From: Nocardioides hwasunensis
Lineage (GTDB): Bacteria; Actinomycetota; Actinomycetes; Propionibacteriales; Nocardioidaceae
Assembly (NCBI RefSeq): GCF_014779665.1
Contig: NZ_JACXYY010000008.1
Location: 186,001 to 250,000 of the forward strand
Length of the DNA: 64,000 bases
Reading direction: 5' to 3'
Positions 1 to 7,706 of the stretch are shown here, piece by piece (the first letter of the stretch is position 1; each line of letters begins with the position of its first letter). Made by a program: the position numbers and the translations under genes. The notes under the pieces are model-generated. The model ran no database searches and was not told the origin of the DNA. It saw only the letters and a program-made list of their open reading frames with translations.

Positions 1-225
1 TACTTCGGTGACGCCTGCGTGTGGTGGGGCCTCTGGATCGCGGGCGCGGTCTCGCTCGGCTGGCTCCCCGGCCTGGTGACGGTCTTCGCCCCGATCGCGA
101 TGACGTTCTTCATCCGCAACGTCACCGGCGCCAAGCTGCTGGAGAAGACCATGTCGCAGCGCGAGGGCTGGGCCGAGTACGCCGACCGAGTGCCGCTGTT
201 CTTCCCCCGCCCGCCGCGCCGCTGA
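1..225 (+). CDS. DUF1295 / isoprenylcysteine methyltransferase-like membrane protein, C-terminal end (partial)
   Basis: The gene enters from the left edge, so only about 74 C-terminal residues are present and the start is outside the window. The visible part has a hydrophobic segment (LGWLPGLVTVFAPIAMTFFI), then a conserved tail in which KLLEKTMSQREGWAEY is followed by FFPRPPRR. That tail is typical of the DUF1295/steroid 5-alpha-reductase C-terminal family, which are multi-pass membrane enzymes related to isoprenylcysteine methyltransferases. The substrate cannot be told from this fragment. It ends 19 bp before the AraC gene. Confidence 0.7.
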   Translation, partial: YFGDACVWWGLWIAGAVSLGWLPGLVTVFAPIAMTFFIRNVTGAKLLEKTMSQREGWAEYADRVPLFFPRPPRR

Positions 226-232
226 GGCGTCG

Positions 233-245
233 TACTGTGCGGGCA
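233..245 (+). promoter_or_regulatory. Possible leaderless -10 element for the AraC gene
   Basis: TACTGT at 233-238 ends exactly 7 positions before the A of the ATG at 245, so transcription would begin on the start codon. No Shine-Dalgarno sequence lies in between and no clear -35 is visible. This is inferred from spacing only. Confidence 0.4.
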
Positions 246-721
246 TGGGCCTGAGCGCGCAGGAGGACACCAACCGACGGATGCTGCGCGCCCGCGACGA
301 GATGGACCGCCGCTACGCCGAGCCCCTCGACGTGCCGACGCTCGCGGCGATCGCCCACCTGTCGCCGTCACAGTTCGGGCGGGTGTTCCGGTCCGTCTAC
401 GGCGAGACGCCGCACCGCTACCTCCAGCGCCGCCGGGTGGAGCGGGCGATGACGCTGCTGCGGCAGACCGACCGGTCGATCACCGACGTCGCGTGGGACG
501 TCGGCTTCGCCAGTCTCGGCACCTTCAGCCGCACGTTCAGCACCGTCGTCGGCTGCTCGCCGACGCAGTTCCGTGCGCAGCACCCGCCGGTCGCGGTGCC
601 GTCGTGCTTCCTCGCGACGTGGACCAGGCCGCGCGACTTCTCGGCGTCGGCGGCAGTCCCCCGAGATAGCGCTTTCGGAGAAGCACGAGGAGGTCGGCGC
701 CGCATAGCGTCCTCGTCATGA
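245..721 (+). CDS. AraC-family transcriptional regulator (HTH domain only)
   Basis: A 158-residue protein made almost only of the AraC/XylS DNA-binding domain, with two helix-turn-helix units at about residues 25-110. Conserved landmarks are LDVPTLAAIAHLSPSQFGRVF, then VAWDVGFASLGTFSRTFS, the usual second-HTH signature. There is no separate N-terminal sensor domain; the C-terminal 45 residues are low-complexity. The stop overlaps the VOC start by 4 bp (ATGA), and a cupin gene follows in the same way, so this is a three-gene unit. Short AraC proteins coupled to a VOC gene are common in actinobacteria; the regulator probably controls its own unit. Confidence 0.85.
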   Translation: MGLSAQEDTNRRMLRARDEMDRRYAEPLDVPTLAAIAHLSPSQFGRVFRSVYGETPHRYLQRRRVERAMTLLRQTDRSITDVAWDVGFASLGTFSRTFSTVVGCSPTQFRAQHPPVAVPSCFLATWTRPRDFSASAAVPRDSAFGEARGGRRRIASSS

Positions 722-1179
722 CCGCCAATCACATCTCCTCCCTCCACATCCGCTCCGTGCCCGTCCTCGACCAGGACGAGGCGCTCGACTTCTACACGAC
801 GCACCTCGGCTTCGAGGTGCGCGACGACATCGACATGGGCTTCATGCGCTGGCTCACCGTCGGCGTCCCCGGCCAGGACACCTCGATCCTGCTCGAGCTC
901 GTCGGCGGCCCTCAGCACGACGAGGCCACCGCCACCCAGGTGCGCGAGCTGGTGACCAAGGGCGCGCTCGGCGGCATCTTCTTGATCAGCACCAACGTGC
1001 ACGCGACCTACGCCGCCCTCCGCGACGCCGGCGTCGAGATCACCCAGGAGCCGGTGACCCAGCCCTACGGCACCGACTTCGGCATCCGAGACCCGTTCGG
1101 CAACCAGATCCGCATCAACCAGTTCAACACCGCCTCCGCCGACGAGATCCAGGACGCCTACCAGGAGACCAGCAGCTGA
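718..1179 (+). CDS. VOC (glyoxalase/bleomycin-resistance) superfamily protein
   Basis: A 153-residue protein with the paired beta-alpha-beta-beta-beta VOC fold. It opens with SIPV-like text (IRSVPVLDQDEALDFYTTHLGF), has an acidic metal-binding-type strand (SILLELVGG) in the middle and ends with FGIRDPFGNQIRINQ, the usual closing strand of the family. The actual activity (glyoxalase, dioxygenase or drug binding) cannot be assigned. It overlaps the AraC gene by 4 bp and the cupin gene by 1 bp, so it is translated from one polycistronic message. Confidence 0.85.
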   Translation: MTANHISSLHIRSVPVLDQDEALDFYTTHLGFEVRDDIDMGFMRWLTVGVPGQDTSILLELVGGPQHDEATATQVRELVTKGALGGIFLISTNVHATYAALRDAGVEITQEPVTQPYGTDFGIRDPFGNQIRINQFNTASADEIQDAYQETSS

Positions 1180-1658
1180 TGTCCTACCCGCCACCGCTCT
1201 ACGACGGCGACTCCGGTGAGGTCTCGGCCCGCGTCACGCGGGCCGGGGTCGCGCCGGCGCTCGTCTACCCCAACGGCAACCGGGTCTTCTACCTCGCCCA
1301 GGGGTCGGGCACGCAGGGGACGTTCGGGCTCTACCGCTGGGAGTTCGCCGGGCCGCCGAGCGGACCGGGCGCGCACTTCCACCGCACCGTCACCGAGTCG
1401 TTCTACGTCCTCGAGGGGACCGTCACGATCTTCGACGGCTCCGAGTGGGTGCCGTGCCACGCCGGCGACTTCGCCCACGTCCCCGCCGGCGGGATCCACG
1501 GCTTCCGCAACGAGGACGGCCCCGCGAAGATGCTCCTCCACTTCGCACCCGGCGCTCCGCGCGAGGCCTACTTCGAGGGCCTGGCCGCCGGGATGGGCGA
1601 CCTCGACGGCGAGGCGTACGACGCGTTCATGCGCGAGCACGACAACCACTGGGTCTGA
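1179..1658 (+). CDS. Cupin-domain protein
   Basis: A 159-residue single-domain cupin. The first metal motif is HFHRTVTESFYVLEG at about residues 66-80 (a G-x5-H-x-H-type motif with a Glu), and the second is HVPAGGIHGFRNED about 30 residues later. Such proteins bind a divalent metal and may be small dioxygenases, isomerases or sensors. It is the last gene of the AraC-VOC-cupin unit, with its ATG overlapping the VOC stop. No signal peptide or membrane segment is visible. The substrate is unknown. Confidence 0.85.
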   Translation: MSYPPPLYDGDSGEVSARVTRAGVAPALVYPNGNRVFYLAQGSGTQGTFGLYRWEFAGPPSGPGAHFHRTVTESFYVLEGTVTIFDGSEWVPCHAGDFAHVPAGGIHGFRNEDGPAKMLLHFAPGAPREAYFEGLAAGMGDLDGEAYDAFMREHDNHWV

Positions 1659-1744
1659 CGCCGGCTCGTCCCTGCACGTGGTGACGGTCCGGACGTCCTG
1701 GGCGGTGGCGCGGGCTCCGGGCGCGGGCGCCGGCGCCGGCGCCG

Positions 1745-1771
1745 GGCTGGAGTCTCCGGATATCCGGTGAC
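1745..1771. repeat. 27-bp palindromic repeat, copy 1
   Basis: The sequence is GGCTGGAGTC, one variable base, then CCGGATATCCGG followed by TGAC. A copy with a single mismatch lies at 6293-6319 inside the carboxyltransferase gene. The core CCGGATATCCGG is a perfect palindrome. Confidence 0.75.
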
Positions 1772-1778
1772 TCCCGCT

Positions 1779-1827
1779 GGATCATGGAGTCCCTGAGCCA
1801 TCCGGTGACTCACGGACTCCATGATCC
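1779..1827. repeat. Long intergenic hairpin, possible bidirectional terminator
   Basis: Arms 1779-1797 and 1809-1827 pair over 19 bp with one mismatch, of which GGATCATGGAGTCC (1779-1792) matches 1814-1827 perfectly. The loop (1798-1808) repeats the CCGGTGA core of the neighbouring element at 1745-1771. It lies between the convergent cupin and YjbR genes, where it could stop transcription from both sides, but it lacks a T-tract. Confidence 0.7.
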
Positions 1828-1841
1828 TTGCGGACGACGGA

Positions 1842-2255
1842 TCAGGCCGGGGGTCGGGCGACCTGTTCCGCGAGTCGCGCCGGGGCCTGGAGGCAGTAGG
1901 AGTCGGTCAGCAGCTCGGCGAGCTCGTCCCAGTCGATCCCGGCCTCCTCGTCGAGGACCATGCCGATGGAGTTGCCGCCCCAGCCGGAGCGGAAGTAGGG
2001 GTGGCCCATGTGCTCGAAGGCGGCCACCTCGTCGGGCTCGCCGCGGAAGGTGATCCGGAAGACCTGGTCCTCCCCGCCGAAGACGTGCGCCACGGTGGCG
2101 CTGCCCACCCGCCACCGGGTGCCGGTCCACGCCGGCTCCTGCGCGCACCGCGGCAGCGCTCCGAGCACGGCGTCGATGCGCAGCACCCACTCCTCGGGCA
2201 CGAGCGGTCGGTCGGCGAGGGCCACGGCGTACAGCCTGCCGCCGGGCCCCGACAC
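1842..2255 (-). CDS. MmcQ/YjbR-family protein
   Basis: A 137-residue protein of the MmcQ/YjbR (DUF419) family, small proteins with a CyaY-like fold and no settled function. Supporting text includes RWRVGSATVAHVFGGEDQ, VFRITF and the closing LAELLTDSYCLQAPARLA, close to the family pattern. The first codon of the open frame is GTG at 2255; a start one or two dozen codons later is also possible, since no clear ribosome-binding site separates them. It stands alone, with a long hairpin on each side. Confidence 0.75.
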   Translation of the reverse strand: MSGPGGRLYAVALADRPLVPEEWVLRIDAVLGALPRCAQEPAWTGTRWRVGSATVAHVFGGEDQVFRITFRGEPDEVAAFEHMGHPYFRSGWGGNSIGMVLDEEAGIDWDELAELLTDSYCLQAPARLAEQVARPPA

Positions 2256-2263
2256 CCACCGCC

Positions 2264-2320
2264 GTCTGAGGACGTGGTGGACGGGTCCCGGTCGGATCTC
2301 CGTCCACCACGTCCTCAGAC
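2264..2320. repeat. Perfect 21-bp inverted repeat with 15-base loop
   Basis: Arm 2264-2284 (GTCTGAGGACGTGGTGGACGG without its last bases pairs throughout) is the exact reverse complement of 2300-2320. It lies 9 bp after the stop of the acyl-CoA dehydrogenase gene and just upstream of the YjbR gene, so it may terminate the carboxylase operon. There is no T-run. The loop is 2285-2299. Confidence 0.8.
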
Positions 2321-2328
2321 AGCCGGCA

Positions 2329-3513
2329 CTAGTACGACTTGGGCAGCCCGAGGGAGTGCATGGCGACGAAGTTGAGGATCATCTCCCGGCTCACCGGGGC
2401 GATCCGGCCCGCGCGGGCGGCGACCAGCATGCCGGCCATGCCGTACTCCTGCGTGATCCCGTTGCCGCCGTGGGTCTGCACGGCCGCGTCCACGGCGTGC
2501 ACAGCCGCCTCGGCAGCGGCGTACTTCGCCATGTTGGCCGCCTCGCCCGCCGCCATGTCCTCGCCGGCGTCGACCAGGGCGGCGGCCTTCTGGGTCATCA
2601 GCCGAGCCAGCTCGTTCTCGATGTGCGCCATCGCGAGCGGGTGGGCGATCGCCTGGTGGGAGCCGATCGGCGCCTGGAAGACGGTCCGCTCCCGGGCGTA
2701 CGTCGACGCCTTGCCGAGCGCGTGACGGGCCAGGCCGGTGGAGAAGGAGGCTGCCATGATCCGCTCGGGGTTGAGGCCGGCGAAGAGCTGGACGAGCCCG
2801 CCGCTGCGTCCGGAGCCTGTCGAAGGGTCCTCGTCGCCGACGAGGGCGTCGGCGGGCAGCCGGACGTCGTCGATGAACACCTGGAACTGCAGCTCCGGGC
2901 TGACGATCTCCATCGGGATCGGGGTGAACTCGAAGCCCGCCGCGTCGGTCGGCACGACGAACAGGCACGGCTCGAGCTTGCCGGTCCGGGCATCCTCGGT
3001 GCGCGCGACGACGAGGACGTGGGCTGCCTCGTCGACACCGGAGATGTAGACCTTCTGGCCCTTCAGCACCCACTCGTCCCCATCACGTCGGGCGGTCGTG
3101 GTGATGTTGTGCGAGTTGGTGCCGGCGTCGGGCTCGGTGATCGCGAACGCCATGGTGGCGGTGCCGTCGCAGATGCCCGGGAGCCAGCGCTGCTTCTGCT
3201 CCTCGGTGGAGTAGCGGGCGATGACGGTGCCGCAGATCGCCGGGCTGACCACCATCATCAGCAGCGGGCAGCCCTGGGCGGCGAGCTCCTCGCACACCGC
3301 GGCCACGTCGCCGATGCCGCCGCCCCCGCCGCCGTACTCCTCGGGGATGTTGACGCCGAGGTAGCCGGCCTTCGCGATCTCCATCCACAGGTCCGTGGTC
3401 TTCTCGCCGGCGCGGGCGCGCTCGACGAACCAGTCGCGGCCGAAGCGCTGCGCCAGGCGGGCGACCTGCGCCCGCAGCTCGATGCGCTCCTCGGACTCGG
3501 TGAAGCTGCTCAT
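2329..3513 (-). CDS. Acyl-CoA dehydrogenase
   Basis: A 394-residue FAD enzyme that makes the alpha-beta double bond in an acyl-CoA. Domain order is as usual: N-terminal helices, a middle beta domain with AFAITEPDAGTNSHN and KVYISGVDEA, then the C-terminal helices with GLNPERIMAAS, QTHGGNGITQEYG and the FAD-binding end. Start: GAGGAG sits 6 bases before the ATG at 3513, better than the ATG two codons upstream. It is the last gene of the carboxylase operon. Oddly, DPSTGSGRS at about residues 227-236 is an extra stretch encoded by a dispersed repeat (2810-2830). Substrate likely a branched-chain or terpenoid acyl-CoA, from context. Confidence 0.9.
   Translation of the reverse strand: MSSFTESEERIELRAQVARLAQRFGRDWFVERARAGEKTTDLWMEIAKAGYLGVNIPEEYGGGGGGIGDVAAVCEELAAQGCPLLMMVVSPAICGTVIARYSTEEQKQRWLPGICDGTATMAFAITEPDAGTNSHNITTTARRDGDEWVLKGQKVYISGVDEAAHVLVVARTEDARTGKLEPCLFVVPTDAAGFEFTPIPMEIVSPELQFQVFIDDVRLPADALVGDEDPSTGSGRSGGLVQLFAGLNPERIMAASFSTGLARHALGKASTYARERTVFQAPIGSHQAIAHPLAMAHIENELARLMTQKAAALVDAGEDMAAGEAANMAKYAAAEAAVHAVDAAVQTHGGNGITQEYGMAGMLVAARAGRIAPVSREMILNFVAMHSLGLPKSY
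2810..2830. repeat. Dispersed CCTGTCGAAGGGTCC-type repeat inside a coding sequence
   Basis: On the minus strand this reads GGACCCTTCGACAGGCTCC, a sequence I recognise as a common dispersed repeat type in GC-rich actinobacterial and other genomes. Here it adds about nine in-frame codons to the acyl-CoA dehydrogenase, in the loop before the GLNPERI helix. Confidence 0.55.
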
Positions 3514-3527
3514 GTCCATCTCCTCGG

Positions 3528-3563
3528 TTTCGACACGCTCGCTGGCGCTCGCTGCTCAACCAG
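3528..3563. repeat. Dispersed TTTCGACACGCTCGC...GCTCAACCA repeat (family B), copy 1
   Basis: It fills the whole gap between the ribosome-binding site of the acyl-CoA dehydrogenase gene and the end of the upstream carboxylase gene. The stop codon of the carboxylase (3556-3558) is part of the repeat (GGTTGA on the minus strand). Related copies lie at 20968-21001, 21040-21096, 56350-56386 and 56404-56442, and a decayed one at 7621-7654. Confidence 0.8.
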
Positions 3564-5493
3564 CGGGCGGGTGGGTCTCGACGACGGCCAGGACCTGCCC
3601 GGACGCGACCTGCACGCCGGGCTCGACGTCGATCTCGGCGACCGTGCCGTCGTGCGGTGCGGTCACCGTGTGCTGCATCTTCATCGCCTCGAGCACCAGG
3701 ATCGGGTCGCCGGCGACGACCTGGGCGCCCGCGTCCGCGAGGATCCGGACGACGGTGCCCGGCATCGGCGCGAGCAGAGATCCGCTCGCCACGGCGTCGG
3801 CGGGGTCGGTGAAGCGCGGCACCTCGCGCAGACGGACGGACCCACCGGCCCCGTCGACGTAGACCTCACGCGTGGCGGAGCGCACCTCGATGTCGATGAG
3901 CCCGTCGTAGCGCACGGACACGCCGTCGACCTCGAGCCGGGCGTGCGTCGGCGACACCTCGAGCACCGCCACGCCGTCGACCACGAAACCGTCGCGGGTG
4001 CCCCACCACTCGACCGGCTCGTGGCCCTCGAACGTCGTGCGCTGCGGCTGGCTGACGACGTTGCGCCAGGCGGCCGGGACGCCCTGCTGGACCGTACGCC
4101 GCGCGGCGTGGTCCGCGGCCAGCATGAGCGCACCGGCGACGACACCGGGCCGGGAGTCGCTGGGAGACTCAGCGGAGATCGGGCGCGACTCGAGCCACGT
4201 CGTGGTCATCTCGCCGGCGATAAAGACCGGGTCGGTGAGGATCTCGACCAGCTGGTCGCGGTTGGTGGTCACGCCGTGGATCCGGGCCCGCCTGAGGGCA
4301 CCCACGAGCATCCGGATCGCCTGCTCGCGGGTCGGCGCCCAGGCCATCACCTTGGCCAGCATCGCGTCGTAGAAGGTCGACACCTCGGTGCCGGACGCGA
4401 AACCGCTGTCGACCCGGACGCCGACCCGGTCGAGCGGGCCGAACTCCACGTCGGCCAGCAGGTCGAAGGTGACCAGCCGCCCGCTCTGGGGGACGTACGC
4501 CGCGTCCTCGGCGTAGAGCCGCACCTCGATCGCGTGCCCACCCCTCAACGGCAGGACGTCGGGCAGCCCACGGCCCTCCGCGACCGCGAGCTGGAGCTCG
4601 ACGAGGTCGACCCCGCGGTGGAGCTCGGTGACGGGGTGCTCGACCTGGAGGCGGGTGTTCATCTCGAGGAAGAAGAAGCGGTCCGCGGCAGCGTCGTAGA
4701 GGAACTCGACGGTGCCGGCGCCGCGGTAGCCGATGGCCACGCAGAGCTGGTCGGCCGCCTCGGACATCCGGTCCCACGTCTGCGACGGCAGGCCGGGCGC
4801 GGGCGCCTCCTCGACGACCTTCTGGTGCCGTCGCTGCACGGAGCAGTCGCGGCTGCCCAGCACGAACGCGCCGTTCTCCTCCGCCACCACCTGCACCTCG
4901 ACGTGGCGGCCGGACTCGACATAGGGCTCCACGAAGACCGTGCCGTTACCGAAGGCCGATGCGGCCTCGGCGCGCGCTGCTCCGACCTCGGCGTCGAGCC
5001 GGTCGAGGTCGCGGACGATCCGCATGCCGCGACCGCCACCTCCGGCGGAGGCCTTCACCAGCAGCGGGAGGTCGCCGGCCGTCGGGGCCGTCGGAGCCGA
5101 GAGCACCGGAACTCCGGCCCTCGCCGCGATCTCCTTCGCGCGGACCTTGTCGCCCATCGCTTCGATCGCCTCCGGCGGCGGGCCGACCCAGGTCAGCCCG
5201 GCGTCGATGACGGCGCGGGCGAGGTCGGCATTCTCCGAGAGGAAGCCGTAGCCCGGGTGGACCGCGTCGGCGCCCGACCGTCTCGCGGCCTCGACGACCA
5301 GGTCGATGCGGAGATAGGTGTCGGCGGGCGCGTCGCCCGGCAGGCGTACGGCATGGTCGGCCAGGGCGACGTAGGGCAGCAAGGCGTCGGCGTCGGAGTG
5401 CACGGCCACGGTCTCGATGCCGAGCCGCCGACAGGTGGTGAAGACGCGGGTGGCGATCTCACCGCGGTTGGCGACGAGGAGTCTGCGGATCAC
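3556..5493 (-). CDS. Acyl-CoA carboxylase alpha subunit (biotin carboxylase plus BCCP)
   Basis: A 645-residue protein that carboxylates its own biotin with ATP and bicarbonate. The order is: biotin carboxylase N-domain (MIRRLLVANRGEIATRVF), ATP-grasp with the glycine loop KASAGGGGRGMRIV at about 155-170 and FLEMNTRLQVEHPVTE at about 270-285, a linker domain, then a biotinyl domain ending the protein with EAMKM, whose lysine (about residue 605) carries biotin. Length and order fit propionyl/methylcrotonyl/geranyl-CoA carboxylase alpha chains. It overlaps the carboxyltransferase gene by 4 bp. The presence of AtuA in the operon favours a terpenoid or branched acyl-CoA, but this is inference. Confidence 0.92.
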   Translation of the reverse strand: MIRRLLVANRGEIATRVFTTCRRLGIETVAVHSDADALLPYVALADHAVRLPGDAPADTYLRIDLVVEAARRSGADAVHPGYGFLSENADLARAVIDAGLTWVGPPPEAIEAMGDKVRAKEIAARAGVPVLSAPTAPTAGDLPLLVKASAGGGGRGMRIVRDLDRLDAEVGAARAEAASAFGNGTVFVEPYVESGRHVEVQVVAEENGAFVLGSRDCSVQRRHQKVVEEAPAPGLPSQTWDRMSEAADQLCVAIGYRGAGTVEFLYDAAADRFFFLEMNTRLQVEHPVTELHRGVDLVELQLAVAEGRGLPDVLPLRGGHAIEVRLYAEDAAYVPQSGRLVTFDLLADVEFGPLDRVGVRVDSGFASGTEVSTFYDAMLAKVMAWAPTREQAIRMLVGALRRARIHGVTTNRDQLVEILTDPVFIAGEMTTTWLESRPISAESPSDSRPGVVAGALMLAADHAARRTVQQGVPAAWRNVVSQPQRTTFEGHEPVEWWGTRDGFVVDGVAVLEVSPTHARLEVDGVSVRYDGLIDIEVRSATREVYVDGAGGSVRLREVPRFTDPADAVASGSLLAPMPGTVVRILADAGAQVVAGDPILVLEAMKMQHTVTAPHDGTVAEIDVEPGVQVASGQVLAVVETHPPAG

Positions 5494-7130
5494 CTGAACA
5501 CCCCGTAGCCGTCGGCGCCTCTGACCGGGGCGTTCTCGATGACGCTGAGGCAGATCGCGAGGACGGTGCGGGTGTCGCGGGGGTCGATGACGCCGTCGTC
5601 GTAGAGCATCCCGGACAGCGCGTAGGGCAGCGACTGCTCCTCGACCATCTGCTCGACCATCGCGCGCATGCCGGCGTCGCCCTCCTCGTCGTAGGTCTGT
5701 CCCTTGGCCTCGGCAGCCGCGCGGGCCACGATCGAGAGGACGCCCGCGAGCTGGGCCGGACCCATCACCGCGGACTTCGCGCTGGGCCAGGTGAAGAGGA
5801 AGCGCGGGTCGAAGGCGCGACCGAGCATGGCGTAGTTGCCGGCGCCGTAGGACGCGCCCATGATCACGCTGAGGTGCGGGACCGTGCTGTTGGAGACCGC
5901 GTTGATCATCTGCGAGCCGTGCCGGATGATCCCGCCCTGCTCGTAGTCCTTGCCGACCATGAAACCGGTCGTGTTGTGCAGGAAGAGCAGCGGGGTGTCG
6001 GAGGAGTTGGCGAGCTGGATGAACTGCGTCGCCTTCTGCGCCTCCTCGGAGAAGAGCACCCCCTGGGCGTTGGCCAGGATGCCGATCGGGCGGCCGTGGA
6101 CCTGCGCCCAGCCGGTGACCAGCGAGGTGCCGTAGAGGGGCTTGAACTCGTCGAACGACCGGCCGTTGTGGGCGCTCGCCCCGTCGACGACCCGGACGAT
6201 GACCTCGCGCGGGTCGAACGGCTCCTTGAGGTCGGCCGGGACGAGGTCGAGCAGGCCCTCCGGGTCGGCGTCGGGGTCGGCGAAGGGGTGGAGGCTGGAG
6301 TCACCGGATATCCGGTGACCGCCCCGCTTGTCGGCCGAGATCTGGGGGGCGAAGCGGGAGACTCGGGCGCAAAGATCGGACCTCCGCCGGTTCAGCCGGG
6401 CCACGATGCGGCGGCCGATCCGGATCGCGTCGTGCTCGTCCTCGGCGAGGTAGTCGGCCAGGCCGGAGACCTTGGCGTGCATCTCGGCGCCGCCCAGCGA
6501 CTCGTCGTCGGACTCCTCGCCGGTCGCCATCTTCACCAGTGGCGGACCGCCGAGGAACACCTTCGCACCCCCGCGGACGAAGACCGTGTAGTCGCTCATC
6601 CCGGGGACGTAGGCCCCGCCGGCGGTCGAGTTGCCGAAGACCAGCGCGATGGTCGGCTGCTTGCGTGCGGACGACCTCGTCAGGTCGCGGAAGAGCCGGC
6701 CACCGGGGATGAAGATCTCCTTCTGGGTCGGCAGGTCCGCGCCGCCGGACTCGACCAGCGAGATCGTGGGGAGGTTGTTCTCCTCGGCGATCTGGGAGGC
6801 CCGGAAGATCTTCTTCACCGTCCAGGGGTTGGAGGCGCCGCCCTTGACCGTCGGGTCGTTGGCGCTGATCAGGCACTCGACGCCCTCGACCACGCCGATG
6901 CCCGTCACGACGGACGCCCCGACGGTGAAGTCGCTCCCCCAGCCCGCCAGCGGGGACAGCTCGAGGAAGGCCGAGCCCGGGTCGAGGAGCAGCTCGATCC
7001 GCTCGCGGGCCGTCAGCCTGCCGCGCGCGTGGTGGCGCTCGACGTACGTGGAGCCCCCGCCGGCCACCGCGACCGCGTGCTGCGCGTCGAGGTCGGCGAG
7101 CTTGTCGAGCATCGCCTCCCTGTTGCTCAC
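5490..7130 (-). CDS. Acyl-CoA carboxylase beta subunit (carboxyltransferase)
   Basis: A 546-residue carboxyltransferase that moves CO2 from biotin to the acyl-CoA. Two crotonase-like halves are visible: the N half with HHARGRLTARERIELLLD and SGGADLPTQKEIF, the C half with GWAQVHGRPIGILANAQG, FLHNTTGFMVG and GASYGAGNYAMLGRAF. The start is GTG at 7130, overlapping the SRPBCC stop (GTGA); upstream codons in the same frame lie in that gene. Between RRIVARLNRRR and the conserved VPADLKEPFDPREVI sits an unusual stretch of about 29 residues (about 246-280) containing RGGHRISGDSS, encoded by a dispersed palindrome (6293-6319). It is in frame and does not cut the conserved blocks. Confidence 0.9.
   Translation of the reverse strand: MSNREAMLDKLADLDAQHAVAVAGGGSTYVERHHARGRLTARERIELLLDPGSAFLELSPLAGWGSDFTVGASVVTGIGVVEGVECLISANDPTVKGGASNPWTVKKIFRASQIAEENNLPTISLVESGGADLPTQKEIFIPGGRLFRDLTRSSARKQPTIALVFGNSTAGGAYVPGMSDYTVFVRGGAKVFLGGPPLVKMATGEESDDESLGGAEMHAKVSGLADYLAEDEHDAIRIGRRIVARLNRRRSDLCARVSRFAPQISADKRGGHRISGDSSLHPFADPDADPEGLLDLVPADLKEPFDPREVIVRVVDGASAHNGRSFDEFKPLYGTSLVTGWAQVHGRPIGILANAQGVLFSEEAQKATQFIQLANSSDTPLLFLHNTTGFMVGKDYEQGGIIRHGSQMINAVSNSTVPHLSVIMGASYGAGNYAMLGRAFDPRFLFTWPSAKSAVMGPAQLAGVLSIVARAAAEAKGQTYDEEGDAGMRAMVEQMVEEQSLPYALSGMLYDDGVIDPRDTRTVLAICLSVIENAPVRGADGYGVFR
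6293..6319. repeat. 27-bp palindromic repeat, copy 2, inside the carboxyltransferase gene
   Basis: It matches 1745-1771 at 26 of 27 positions and contains TCACCGGATATCCGGTGA, an 18-bp perfect palindrome. In the protein it encodes part of GGHRISGDSS, a segment missing from the usual family pattern. The inserted block may reach about position 6380. Confidence 0.75.
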
Positions 7131-7597
7131 GTCTCGAGCACCGCCTTCATCCGCTCGAGGGTGGTGCGCATGCCTCGCCGGTTGGTGCGGCCGCGCAGGG
7201 CTCCGAGCACCGCCCAGTAGAGGCGGGTCGGCAGCGACGGCTCGATCCGGAAGTACTCCGTGACCAGGGTGCCGCCGTCCTTCGGCTCCAGGCGGTAGCC
7301 CCAGTTGTTGACGGTCATCGAGTCCGAGCCGACGGAGAACTCGAAGACCTCCTCCGGCTCGCACCTGGTGACCTTGCAGCCGGACCAGTAGGTCGGGCCG
7401 ACGCCGTTGCGCTTCACGTGGCCCTTGAAGTGGGCCCCCACCTCCGGTCCGGTCGAGCCGCGGGTCCACCTCGCCTCGAAGGTCTCCGGGCTGAACTCGC
7501 CGATCCGCGTCACGTCGCTCACGAGGTCCCAGACCTCGGCCGGCGGCGCGTCGATCCAGACCGAGACCTCGTCACCGAGGGAGGGCAGCTTGATCAT
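7127..7597 (-). CDS. SRPBCC-family (polyketide cyclase/START-like) protein
   Basis: A 156-residue protein of the SRPBCC fold, which forms a deep hydrophobic pocket. The start motif VSVWIDAPPAEVWDLVSDVTRIGEFSPE and the GGTLVTEYFRI strand are typical. A purine-rich site (GGAAGAG) lies 7-8 bases before the ATG at 7597. It sits inside the acyl-CoA carboxylase operon, 109 bp after AtuA and overlapping the carboxyltransferase by 4 bp, so it may bind the hydrophobic substrate or intermediate. A related SRPBCC gene lies at 28345-28830. Confidence 0.8.
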   Translation of the reverse strand: MIKLPSLGDEVSVWIDAPPAEVWDLVSDVTRIGEFSPETFEARWTRGSTGPEVGAHFKGHVKRNGVGPTYWSGCKVTRCEPEEVFEFSVGSDSMTVNNWGYRLEPKDGGTLVTEYFRIEPSLPTRLYWAVLGALRGRTNRRGMRTTLERMKAVLET

Positions 7598-7620
7598 GGG
7601 GTGTCTCTTCCAGTGGTGGG

Positions 7621-7654
7621 GGTGGTGGATTTCGTCGCGCCCGTCGCTTGCTCA
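7621..7654. repeat. Decayed family-B-like repeat
   Basis: GGATTTCGTCGCGCCCG followed by TCGCTTGCTCAATC resembles the family B repeat (TTTCG..C-G-GCTCAAC) with several changes. It lies in the 109-bp gap between the AtuA and SRPBCC genes. Confidence 0.4.
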
Positions 7655-7706
7655 ATCTCCCCTCGCGACCTGTCCGGCTCGTTCCTCGCCAGCCCCTGCT
7701 CGGTGA

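Noticed and set aside
2008..5508. Plus-strand open frame of 1166 codons
   Set aside because: It lies antisense to the acyl-CoA dehydrogenase and biotin carboxylase genes, which have clear motifs; the frame is open because of GC bias, and its protein is Arg/Gly/Asp-rich without family motifs.
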